Part shown: positions 12,400-23,356 of the stretch, in pieces
How the letters are laid out: each line of letters opens with the position of its first letter
How positions within the stretch are numbered: position 1 is the first letter of the stretch
From: Sordaria brevicollis
Lineage: Eukaryota; Ascomycota; Sordariomycetes; Sordariales; Sordariaceae
Assembly (NCBI GenBank): GCA_033439795.1
Contig: JAUTDP010000001.1
Span: forward strand, 2,418,001 to 2,482,000
Length of the DNA: 64,000 nt
Reading direction: 5' to 3'
Program-made: the position numbers and the translations under genes
Notes under the pieces: model-generated
Told to the model about the DNA's origin: nothing
Databases searched by the model: none
What the model saw: the letters and a program-made list of their open reading frames with translations, nothing else

Positions 12400-15300
12400 T
12401 TCGGACGAATTTAATTTAATTTATACGGGCGAATTTCCCTTCGAAAACCTTTACCCGTTTATTAAAATAGAAATCGAATAGCGGGTAAAACGTTCCTATT
12501 TTAAAGTTCTATACTAGTATAATTTTATACGTTCTAGCGACGATTTTTAAATATTCAATTTAATATTTAATTAATTTATTTATTATTTTTCGGGGTTTAT
12601 TATATATTTTTATTAATTAATAAAAAATTAAAATTCTATATATAATTATACTTCGAATATATTTAGTATAAATCTCCTTTGCGCGAACGAAGGAATAACC
12701 CTAACTCTTTATAATTAATCGGATTAGTATATTTATTTGAATTTTTATTTTCTTTTTGATAATTTTTACGTAAATTCGATAATTAAATTTATAATTTAAT
12801 TAAATATTTAAAAATTTTATCGATTCCGTCGGTTAAAATATAATATCCCCGAATTAAAGAATTTCCGTTTTTAATACCTTCGTTTACGTAAAATATATTA
12901 ATTCTATTTTATTCGTTTTAAATTTTATATTCTTTTCTCCGATTTATTTAAAATAAATTTCTTATACCGTTTAAAATATTTTATAATTCTCTTCGGTAAT
13001 TTTTACTATAGCGACGATATTAATATTATTAGCGAAATTAATAATAATTATATTTTTGATCGTAATTAATTTATAATATAATAAAGTAATAAAGAGGATA
13101 AAAAGAATTAAGGAAAGGGGGGAGGTTTAAAATATTCCGGCTTTTATAATATAAGGAGCGGAAATTTCGTCGTCGAAGAAAAGGGAATTTCTTTATTTAT
13201 TAACGAAATTCGCCACTTATTCGAAAATTTATTATAGGAATTATATTTCTTATAAAGTATATAATAATTATTTATAATTAATTTTATCGAATACGCTTTT
13301 AAAATTAAGGAATATTAACGATATAACGGCTCCGAATTTCCAAATTATATATATAATATTTATAATAATACGGATAGTAAATTCGGTCGAACGGTTTACC
13401 CGATTACTTATTTAACCCTTTAGTAGGAGGTTAAATTCTTCCGCAATTTAAATAAATCTTTTAGCGACGAACGTTTCGAAGATTTTCCTAACGTTATTTA
13501 ATAATAAAATTAACCTCTACGCGCTAATTAATTTTTATTATATAGTAGTTTTCTTTAACTTTTTAAAAATAATTATTTTCGTATTTTTAAAACGTTATAA
13601 AAAATATTTAAAATAAAAATTCGTAATTATAAAAATAATTATAGCTTTTTGAAATAATTCCTTATAAATTTTTAAAAGTTTATTCGAATATTAATTAATA
13701 TTTAGTATTTTATTCGAAACTATCCGAAATAAAATACCCTAAATATTTTCCTCGGTAATTAATTCGTTAATAAATAACGAATTATTAATATTTAAAAAAA
13801 GGGTTTAATTAAATAAATAATCCGTAAGGACGTTTATTTTCGGGAAAAAACGCTTAGCGAAAATATTCGCTTTATTATTATATTTTTCGATTTTTTTTAT
13901 TCCATTATATTATTTAAGAATTAAGGATTTAGGCGGGTTTATTAGTGAATAATTTTAAATACGGGCTTATTTTTCGAGGGTTTAAAATTTATTTAAATTT
14001 TTCAACGCCCTTTCGACGCTTTTTTACTATATTATTTATTAAATTTTCGTATTAATCCTTCTTTTCTTTATTAATACCTTTACGAATTTTATTTAATTCG
14101 AAAATATCCTTTCTTTATATTATTTTTATTATTTCTATTTTGTATTTTTCGTCGCTATTTTATATTTTAATATTTATTATTTCACTCTTCTCTTTCGACT
14201 TTTTTTCTAATATAAAACGAACTTTTCCGTTATATTTATAAATTTTCTATCGAACCTATCGAATATAAATTCTAATTCCTCCTTTGTTTCGATCTTCGCC
14301 GGGACCGAAATCTATTATAACGTTACCTTTCGTACTTTTTCTATATTCATTAAATTCTAATTATAACTTTCTTCTATTTTTACTTTCTTAATTTTTCTTT
14401 TAATATAAATTTAAATTTTTTAAAAATAATAATTTAAATCGGTTTATTCGTACCGTTACGCCCTTTAATATTCAATTTTAATTTTTAATATTATTTATAC
14501 GTAATTGATTATTCTATTTCTTTTTTTTTATATTATATTATTTATATAAATTAATTTTCTTTTAAAAATAATAAATTATATACGCTACCGTCGTATTTAT
14601 ATAAAAAGTTTTTCGGTTTTTAAATTAATCTTATTTTTTAAATCCTAATTAAAATAATAGAAATTAAAATCCCCGACGGCTATAATTTAATATTTTACCG
14701 GGGGTTTTTCCTTAAAGAATTCGAAGAAGGGAAACCCCTATTCGTATTTTAATATTCTATATATTTTAATAAAGGAATAAATCGAATAGACGGTTAATAA
14801 TTCCTTTAAATTTTTAAACGTTATAAAGGTTTAATCTTTTTTAATATAAAAATTTAAATCTTTAAAATTCTATTTTTTATTTATATAAATAACCGCCTTC
14901 CCTTTTTTTAAATAATCTACCCTAATATATTTACCGCCCTATAAACGATAAATATTTTCGTTTAAATTCTTACCTAACTCTTAAATTACTATAATATTAT
15001 AACTTTCTTCTTATTCGAATAATAATTTCCTTTTTTCGTATAATTTCCCTATATTCTAATAAAATATTTTCAATTAAATTATTAATTACTCTATAAAGGA
15101 GTATTTTTTAGCCCCGCGGGCGGAATAGGAATGAGTATTTTTTTTTCTAAATAATTAATTTAATAGTAGTAATTAAATTAGCGCCGCTCTAAGTATTTAA
15201 ATTTTAAAAATTTATAAATATATTTATCGGGCTTTTAATTACTATTTCGGTTTAATAAAAGGCCCGTTAATTCGTTTACGAATATAGCCTCTATTTCCGC

Positions 15301-16860
15301 TTTTAAATTCCTTTTTACAAATAATAATAATATAGATAATAAAGGGGGTATTAAAGAAATCGATATTTTTATCGTCCTTTACTACCGCCGGTTTTAATAT
15401 AATACTTTTTTTAAAATCCTTCCGGTACGTAAAAAAGTATAACCTCTCGGTATATATTATAATAACCTTTATAATAATTTTTTTAAAAAAGGGGTATACT
15501 TTTTTTTCGAAAACGTAATACCCGTATTTTCTATATAGAGTATAAAAAATTAGCGATTTATTTTTTTTAAATAAATAATTCGTTTCTTTAAAGCGGTCCC
15601 TATTATATTTATCTTTATTATAATATTTATAAAAGTTAATATTATAATAAAATTTCCCTAAATATTCTACACCCTAATAAATAAAATATTATTAAATATT
15701 AACCCAAGAAGTAAATAATTCGCAAATATATATACCGCCTTTTTAAAAAAGGAATCCTTTATAAAGAATTTCGGCTATTTTTATAATTATTATTTCTATT
15801 ATAAGGAATCCCCTATTTTCGCCAATTCTCTTCTTTTATAAACGTACTTTAATAATAAAAACGTTTAAATTCGCTTATTATATTTTATAAATAATATCCT
15901 TTATTTTTATATATTTAACGATATTCGCTTAAAAGAACCCTTTAGCAATTAACGTAATAATATTTAAAAATACGAACGCTTTTTCGTTAAAGATTTTCTT
16001 AATTTAAATTTAATATTTTTAATATTATTCGTATCTAATATTATTAAATATAATTTTATAATTTCCGGTCGTAAATAATTTTATAACGGTTCGTATAATA
16101 TTAAAAGTATTAATCCTTAAATTGTAAAATATCTTCTCGATTTAAATTTTAATTTCTTTATTTATCCGCTTCGAATATTAAATATCGATGATAATATTTC
16201 GAATTAAAAAGGTACGGTTGTAATTAATAAAAAGTATTTTCGGGGGGGGGGGGGGGGGGTAATAATTATAATATATTAAAAAATAAATATAATTTTAAAA
16301 AAAACGTTCTTTATAATTCCGGCCTATATTTTCAACGCCTTTTCAATATTCTTTTACAATTTTTATAGGATCGTTTTCTTTAAATTATTAAAATCCTTCC
16401 TAATAATAATTTAATCGTTATTAGTTTTATTAATTTTAAAGCGTATTATTTTATTTTTTTTCGCAAGGATTTTCGTATATTCGTTAAATAATTTACGAGC
16501 CTAATTATAATTTTCAAACGAAACGGCGTTATAGTCCGAAAATTTATTCGCTTTAATAATAAATTTCTTTATAATTTCGTCGTCCTTTTACATTTTTTCC
16601 GAAATTTTCGCGGCGTACGCTATATTAGGGTCGTTAAATATTAAAAATCCTACGAACGGGTTATAGACGCTATTTTCGAATCTACGGTCGCCGCTATTAA
16701 TTATTATCGGCAATAACGATATATCGTCGTCGCTACGATCGTCGCGGGATATCGTAAGGGACGTAAAAGACCCTTCTAAATCGATTCCCGTTATCGGTTT
16801 TCGTTTTAGAGCGCTCCTCGACCAAAAATCGGCGTTTCCGGTTCTAAAGCTATTTTTTAG
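12400..16860 (-). mobile_element. Tad-like LINE (non-LTR retrotransposon) relic
   Basis: On the minus strand, reading through stops, 13,000-13,500 shows an ordered LINE reverse transcriptase. It has KIFETFVAKRF, then IAEEFNLLLKG, NRVNRSTEFTIRI, and VISLIFLNFKSVFDKINYK (block A region). SPLSLILFILFITLLYYKL follows, and then INFANNINIVAIVK, in which the catalytic F/YADD motif has become FANN (Asp codons GAY changed to AAY by G-to-A change). A protein-like segment at 16,300-16,860 (minus) with RRFENSVYNPFVGFL and KFSDYNAVSFENYN lies upstream in transcription order and may be the first ORF. The endonuclease was not resolved. Tad is the LINE known from Neurospora; assignment to that clade is by resemblance. 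The element is inactive. Confidence 0.75.
16242..16259 (+). repeat. Poly-G tract (18 G)
   Basis: An uninterrupted run of 18 G stands out inside AT-rich RIP-mutated DNA, within the LINE relic (poly-C on the element's coding strand). G runs contain no CpA or TpG and so escape RIP, but the length suggests later slippage expansion. Confidence 0.9.
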
Positions 16861-16892
16861 TTTTATAAATAATATATTCTATTAGATTATAA

Positions 16893-18042
16893 TCCCTAAA
16901 TATCTAAGGCACTTATCCTAAATTTATGGCTATTTTTATTGGTTGGTGATATTTAATATAGCCACCGAACTCTTTAACTCTAGTTTAAATTGCTCGTTAA
17001 CGCCGAATTAATGGGTTTCTATAGTACATTAAAGCTATTTACCCTCTCCTTCTATAGTAATCCTATAGCCTAAGTATAAAACTTATATAATTATTTTATT
17101 AAAGAGGGAAGCCGATTTAAAATACTTTTTATTATCCTCTTACGTCTATATCCGATTGTTATCCCTCTTTATTAAATATTATAGAAATTTCGAATATAAC
17201 GTTCGTATTATATTTATAGCAAACCTCCTTATCTTTATCCAATAAATAATTAAATATATTAATAACCTTATTACAATTAGTTTTTATAAGGGCGGTAAAA
17301 AATCTTCCGTATATTGGAGTAATTATAGGTATTACGTTCGTATTAAATTACTAGCCGTTTAATTCCAATATCCCGAAGGAACGGAACGCTAATTTAATTT
17401 AGCGCACCCTAGAGAAAGTGGGTCTACTATAGAATAATTAACTAATATACAATTAAAAAAAAACGTAGTATTTCAAAATAATAGCCCAATTATATTATAT
17501 ATCTTACCGTATTATATATATTAAATATTACCAATATATAAAAATTTCTTAAATTTAGAATAGATGTCTTAGATATTTTAAAGTCTATAACTCAATAGTA
17601 TATATTATTTCTAATTCTAAAATTCTTCAATGTAAATATCGTAATGGCGCGAATCCCCGAGTTAACCTATTTATAGCGTGAGGCCGTCCTAAATACAAGG
17701 ATAATTTCACTATACTATTTTATAATACTTAGTAAAGAGGGATAATAATCGGATATTAACGTAAAAGAATAATAAAAAATATTTTGAATCGGCTTCCTTC
17801 TTCGATAAAATAATTATACGGGTTCTATATTTGGGCTATAGGATTATTATAAAAGGAGAGGGCAAATAGCTTCAATATAATATAGAAACTTATCGATTCG
17901 GTATTAACGAACAATTTAAATTAGAGTTAGAGAGTTCGGTGGCAAGGAATTTAATAATACTATATATTTTACTATATTATATATATTAAATATCACCAAC
18001 TAGTGAACATATTTTTGAATTTAGAATAAGTGCCTTAGATAT
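16893..18042. repeat. Large imperfect inverted repeat (foldback-like), ~300-bp arms
   Basis: The left arm is about 16,893-17,170 and the right arm about 17,731-18,042, inverted. Matching words, in order from outside in, are atctaaggcactta against taagtgccttagat, ggtgatattta against taaatatcacc, gccaccgaactct against agagttcggtggc, and ttgctcgttaacgcc against ggtattaacgaacaa. Closer to the centre, gaagccgattt matches aatcggcttc and atccgattgttatccctcttta matches its inverse. The right arm carries an extra AT-rich insert of ~45 bp. The spacer is about 560 bp. Mismatches are largely transitions. Confidence 0.75.
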
Positions 18043-18308
18043 CTATTGTAGAATAATTGGATAGTTTACGTAACGTTTTAAAATAATAGCCGAGCTATAT
18101 TATATATCTCACGGTATTATATATATTAAATATCACTAATACTTAAAAATTTGCTTAAATTTAAAAGAAATACTTTGGATATTTAGAGTTCATAACGCAA
18201 TAGTATATATCACTTTCAATTCTAATTTATAAGCAGATTCTTCAACGTGAATATTATAATATTGTAAATCCCCGAATTAATTTATTTGTAGCGTAAAGCC
18301 GCCCTAAC
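17426..18308 (+). repeat. Direct-repeat pair of ~265 bp overlapping the foldback
   Basis: Positions 17,426-17,692 and 18,042-18,308 are direct copies. Shared words are tagaataatt, aaaataatagcc, attatatatattaaatat, gatatttt/gatattta, caatagtatatat, attcttcaa, aatccccga and gccgtccta/gccgcccta. The right copy abuts the end of the inverted repeat's right arm, so the two repeats belong to one composite structure. The family is unknown. Confidence 0.7.
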
Positions 18309-18309
18309 A

Positions 18310-21300
18310 AAGTAAGATTGCTGTTCGGTCGTACCGTTATAGTTCCGAAGTAAAGTAGGTTTAATTAGATACGAGGATCGCGCGGGCAATATAACCGATT
18401 ATTTCTATTAAATTATCATCTTTAAATCCTTAAATTAGAGTACGCTTATAGAGAGCGAAATCTAGTATTATATTTAAGAGGAGATATCTCGGTAGGAGAG
18501 ACGGAAATAGTATTTTTATTTGTATTCTATATACTCAGGATTCTAATTTATTACGGTTTATTGCCTCTTCTATTATATTTTCTCTTTTCTTTTTCTTCTA
18601 TTCCTATTTTAGTAAGCGTTCCTTATTAATAACCACTCCTATTTGCCTATTACAACGGTGAATATCCAACGTATATATAAGCTACGAAGCGAGGTTATTA
18701 ATTTGGATATTCTACCTTTCTTTCTTATATTATAAATAATCGAATAGCTCTACGATCCTATAATATTTATTCATATACTTTAAAAAATTATTTCCGGCAT
18801 AGAACGATTGGCCGCATTTTAAATAAAGAGCGGATTTCGACTTAATAATCGTAACTATTAATTTAGGTTTAAGTTTAACGATTAATTTAATTAAGATATT
18901 TAGAGTATTAATAAAATTATATATTCTTTCGATATAATTACTCTATTCCGATACCCTTTCGATTTTATATTCTTTCGTTCCTTATTGCTAATATTCGGGG
19001 TATAAGAAAAGTTTAAAGGTTATTACCGTAAAATAAACGCTCCGATAATATTTATTAAAATTATTTCGACGGGTAAAGCTTTATAAGTAGAAAAAATATA
19101 TAAAAAGCGTAATAATTACTTTTTTATATTTGGAAGCTATTTACTCTATTTTTTAAATAATCCCTTCTACTTTTCTATATTTATTATTTAAATACGTAAA
19201 AAGTATTTCCGGTATTATAAGCCGCTTTTGGGTAATTCGGTTAGAATTATTATCGGTCGAATTTAAAAAACTTATTTTCGTAGCGGTATCGGAAATTGGA
19301 TTTTTAGGGTTCAAATATCGATTAATAATTATTATTATAAGTAAATTCGGATTGAAGGAGTATTTAAAAAAATTTGGAGGGGGGATTAATATATTTTTAG
19401 TTAATAGGCCGCGAACCCTAAGGGAATTAATTTTAGCGAAAAAGAATTTCGAATTTATTTAATAGCTAAATTTAATAATACCGTCTATAAATTTCCAATT
19501 TTTGTAGTAAATTGCTTTACTTCTCAATTATTTATAGAGAGTTAGAGCTTTTCCCGGAAGTAACGACGCTATGTATAAAGAATTTATATATTTTTGCGAT
19601 TTTCAAATATTTTTAGTATAACCGCTATCGGATAAAGCCGTACTTTGTTATCCCTACGTAAGGATACGGAGGCTAGTAATTTAAATAGTTTAGAATCGTT
19701 TTCAAATGTACTATCGAAAACGAATAATATCAAATTGTATAGAATATACCTCGCTTAGTAAGAGGTTTCGAATATTTATATATTATAGTTTAAGATGTAG
19801 TTTCGAATAGCGGATGTAAGGGAACTTTGTGTAAAAATTGTAAGTAAAATTGTAAGGGAAATAGGTAAAAGTTTTTTACTATTAATTTTATTTCCTCCGC
19901 CAATTCGTAGCGTATAGGGACGGAGAGTATTTCTATTCCCCGCTACTAACTATATCCGGTTTTAAAGTTCTAGAAATTTGTAGTATTTTAAAGGAAAGAC
20001 AGGCTTTTCCTACATCTTATCCTTCTATTTCAATTCAATATAATTAATATCTTCCAAGTTTGGACGCTAAAGTAATTCGTCGAAGGACGAAAACTCTTTT
20101 TCGAAGGCATTATTATATAGAATTTGAATAGTTATAAACGTAATTAAATAAACGATTTAGTATAGTATTATAGTAGTAGAAAAGGTTACCCTAGAAAAGT
20201 ATTAGTTTGGATTAATAATTAAAAGCAAGAATATATATATATTTACCCCTTTTTTGATTTTATTAGCTAATAGCTTATTTTAATTGATCGTAATTTGAGT
20301 AATAAGCTTTAGTTCCTTTATATTCGGATTGCGAACAATAAGTAATTAAATTTGTTAATAAAGTATATTCTTATAAGTACTGGACTGAAAGCTAATATTT
20401 CCTATAAGTATTAATATATAAAAAGTAACCCGATATTTAGGATTATAAGGTATATCGGCTGCGCGTTCCTATAAAGTATTAAAAATAAGTAGAACATTGT
20501 CTATTATAGCTTCGGTTTTTTTAAATGTTTATTTATATAAGAAGTTGAATTTTTGTGCAAGAGTTAATTGGATCTACTGTGAGAAGGAATATTAATATAT
20601 AGGATTAGTATAGGTAAGGAGGGAATTTACTTAGATAATCTCTATATAGGCCTTTCTATAGTTGTTAAGTAATATTTATTATTCGAAATCTTCGTCTGAA
20701 TCTTTATTTGAATTATAATCCCTTCTCTTCGCGAGTATTATAGCATTAACTTGAGTTATTATATACTTCCATAAAGTAATAATAGTTATTATTAATTAAG
20801 TTATTGGTACCTACTTTTATTCTTCGGTACCGTTTATATATAGACGTTTATATTTTATATAGTGTATATAGTCGGCTAGAAAGCTCTTATAGATAGTAAT
20901 AGACTTTTTCTTATTTTAGTATACGCTAAACTAAATTTTATTAACTTCTTTTTATATTAATTATAATATATTTGTAATAAATTTAAAAAGCGTTAATATA
21001 TAATTTTAAAGAAAGTAGTAAAATAATAAAGTATATACTTATTTTATAGACGCTACGCGCGTTCTCGTTCGATTTTGGTCTTTTTATAAAGCGAACGCTT
21101 ATATAGTATTATTGTAAATTCGTCGACGTCGGTAAATGCTCTTCTTTTCTATTCTTCGTCGTCGGGTATAATCGATAGTATCGGCAGTTTTTATAGCTCC
21201 ATCCTTTCCGTATTATATATAGATAGAATGTAATCGGTATTGTAAGATTCGAATAATACCTTTTTAAGTTGTAATAATTAACGAGCTTAATATATTTAGG

Positions 21301-21540
21301 AAGAGAAATTTATTAGAAATTCGGAAGGAGGGTTTTATATAAAAAACTAATGTAATCCTCGTAATATAGGGGCCGTAATTTATACGGTAGAATTAATTTA
21401 GAAGAATGGATATATAGTGAATGTAATAAGAATGGGATAAAAGTGTACTTGTTTGGTTTAGTCGGGAATCCGAGGGTAAAGATACAATTTATATTTTAAG
21501 GTCCTTCTAATTCGCTTGAAGCGATATACGTACGGAAAAC
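18310..21540. other. RIP-degenerated DNA without recognisable content
   Basis: TpA-rich sequence continues with no usable reading frame. I found no repeat pair or domain I could name in it. It probably belongs to further transposon relics. Confidence 0.6.
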
Positions 21541-21675
21541 CCTTCCAATAATTATACTTTCTAATAATTAAACCTTCCAACAACTATATATTCTAACAAC
21601 TATACCTTCTAATAATTATATTATCTAAAAGCCAACTACACTTCTTAAAAGCTAATTACACTTCCCAATTAGAAG
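21541..21675 (+). repeat. Degenerate short tandem repeat
   Basis: Units of roughly 18-20 bp of the form cttccaa-aattata or cttctaa-aactata recur about six times, ending in two copies of an aaagctaactacacttc-like unit. It sits at the right shoulder of the AT-rich block, just before normal-composition DNA. Confidence 0.6.
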
Positions 21676-21895
21676 TACCAAGTATATAGAGTAGGTATTA
21701 GGGGTAAATAATAGGGGTAAGCATTTTGTATAGTATATATTTAGCCTACTCAGTTAGGTTTGGCGTAAGTGGAGCGGTGTACTCGATAGTAAAGGCTGGG
21801 GAAAAACGGTTCTCAAAACGGGGGCGGCGTTTTCAGCTGAGTCATCCAAACCCCTGTCGAAAAAGATATGAAAACGCCTCCCATAGACATGCTTC

Positions 21896-21962
21896 CCCTC
21901 AGTGGCTTATCTATGGGAGAGCGGACGGGATCCCGAGTTTTCCACTGGGTATGGTCGTATGT
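21896..21962 (-). pseudogene. Truncated 5S rRNA copy (5' half) with its TATA box
   Basis: Reading minus from 21,962, the first ~67 nt match the intact 5S gene at 43,575: acatacgaccatacccagtg, then aaaactcgggatcccgtccg and ctctcccatagataagcc. Similarity ends shortly after, with ctgagggga in place of gtgagggcc, so the 3' half, including most of the internal control region, is missing. A TATA at 21,988-21,991 lies exactly at -29 to -26, the same spacing as at the intact gene. The fragment is G+C-normal and not RIP-mutated, although it borders the RIP block. Its start is only 55 bp from the stop codon of the disrupted HET gene. It is almost certainly non-functional as rRNA. Confidence 0.85.
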
Positions 21963-22016
21963 ATTTATTCTCCTCTACTCACTTGCTTATAAACCTAACC
22001 GGAATATGGAGGTGCA

Positions 22017-23267
22017 TCAAACGAGATAGAAATTCTCCCTCTCGGTTTCCAACCTCCCCTCCAGCTCCCCATCCATGATCCCGTCGCAGTATGCTTCGCC
22101 GACAAAGGTGTAGTATTTCTTTCCATCTATCTCCTCCTCTTTTTCCTCCCTGTTTTCTTCATTCCCTTCCTCGTCCCCATCTCCTCCACCTCCACCTCCG
22201 ACCCCAGCACCAGTAGCAGCAGACCTCGACACCGACACCACAGGCCTAAGAACATACGGTATACTATCACCGCACAACAGCACCACCACGTCACCAGGCT
22301 GCGCATGTGCGGGCGCCATTCCAATATAGCCCTTCTTCTCGGTGAGGTATGGACGCATCTTGTCCATGTGGATCATGTTGTCGAGATAGGATCCTTTGGA
22401 CTGGAGTTCGTCCCAGCGGTCGGCTAGGAAGTTTTGGGTTTCGGGGTCGAGTTCGGGCTGTGGCTCTGTTTTTGTCTCGTTGTTGTTTTGCTCATCTTGC
22501 TCTTTTTGCTGTTCCTCTCGTTTCTGTTTCTGATCTTGTTGTTGCTCCTTCCACTCCCTCCGTAGCTCCCTCAACTCCTCATCCTTCTCGCAACAAAACT
22601 TGCAATGATCAATCAACTCCGCAAAAACCGGCCGCACATCTTCAGGTTTTGCCCTCCCCCTGTTCCCGGGACCATTTGTGTAGCAGTCCCCGATGGGAAC
22701 GCGCCATATTGCTTGGTTGCGTCTTGTCGGGTCGCTCTTATTGCGGTATATCTCGTCCTCATCAGGACTGGTCATCTTCTCCGCCGACCGACGCCTCATA
22801 TCTTGGATGATGGAGAGGTAATCGAGGATGTAGCGATGGTAGCACTTCAATCCCCATGCCGCGCGCCATTGCATGCCTACCGCCTCGATCGTGTCTACGA
22901 CAAGACCTCGCAGGCCGAGGGTGGGCCAGGAGGAGGAGGAGGAGGATGATGATGTTGATGTGGCAATGAGGTCGACCTTGTCAGAAAACCTGCCGCAGGC
23001 CGAGAAGACGCCGTCGAGGAATTGGTAGCTGTACTGCGTTCCGTTGTGCCAGTCTGGGACCCATGTCGGAAGTTGTTCTGGTTGGTGATGGCGATTGCCG
23101 TCTTCTTCGTCTGGATCTTCGACGTCACATTTGGGGAACTGTGAGAAGCGGAGGACGTAAACGCTCGCTTCCTTTTCGATTATGGCGCGCGCTGCTTGAG
23201 TGAGCACCTCTACTGTCGTAGTGGTTGCACGGTAATCGGGCTGGATGTTGAACTCTTCGGCGTCATA
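22017..23267 (-). pseudogene. HET-domain gene, 3' half (separated by transposon)
   Basis: This is the C-terminal half of the HET protein whose N-terminal half lies at 26,656-27,755. It has the features that follow a HET domain: EVLTQAARAIIEKEASVYVL, then LPTWVPDWH. Near the end come GDVVVLLCGDSIPYVLRPVV and the FVGEAYCDGIMDGE tail. Low-complexity inserts include a Ser run, a Gln/Glu/Lys-rich charged segment and a Gly run. There is no good start codon; any reading frame beginning in the inserted element starts from its inverted repeat. Translation from here alone would lack the HET domain. The stop (TGA) is at 22,017-22,019. The DNA is not RIP-mutated. Without the insertion the gene would be 2,349 bp, an exact multiple of three. 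Confidence 0.9.
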
Positions 23268-23356
23268 CTTGGGGGTGCGGCGGCTTGGCATTGTGCCCAC
23301 CCCCTCTCATAAAAGAGGGGGAAAAATTTTTCTGGAACAAACTTTTATTTATGGGA
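23268..23356 (+). repeat. Left terminal inverted repeat
   Basis: The first 66 bp match the right terminus perfectly in inverse orientation. About 23 more bp match with only transition differences. Inside is a perfect 8-bp hairpin, ccccctct-cataaa-agaggggg. Unlike the element interior, it still holds unmutated CpA sites. Confidence 0.92.

Larger units (their letters stand above)
1..21740. repeat. AT-rich, RIP-degenerated repeat block
   Basis: This long stretch has almost no open reading frames of meaningful length. It is dominated by TpA-rich words such as aataat and attaa. CpA and TpG are scarce over most of it, while CpG is common; this is the mark of repeat-induced point mutation (CpA to TpA) rather than plain AT drift. 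Translating through stops recovers a Ty3/gypsy integrase and a LINE reverse transcriptase, so the block is mainly dead transposons. Its right edge near 21,740 is sharp and gives way to normal-composition DNA. I see no living gene inside. In Neurospora such blocks are usually DNA-methylated heterochromatin; that is family knowledge and is not visible here. Confidence 0.9.
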
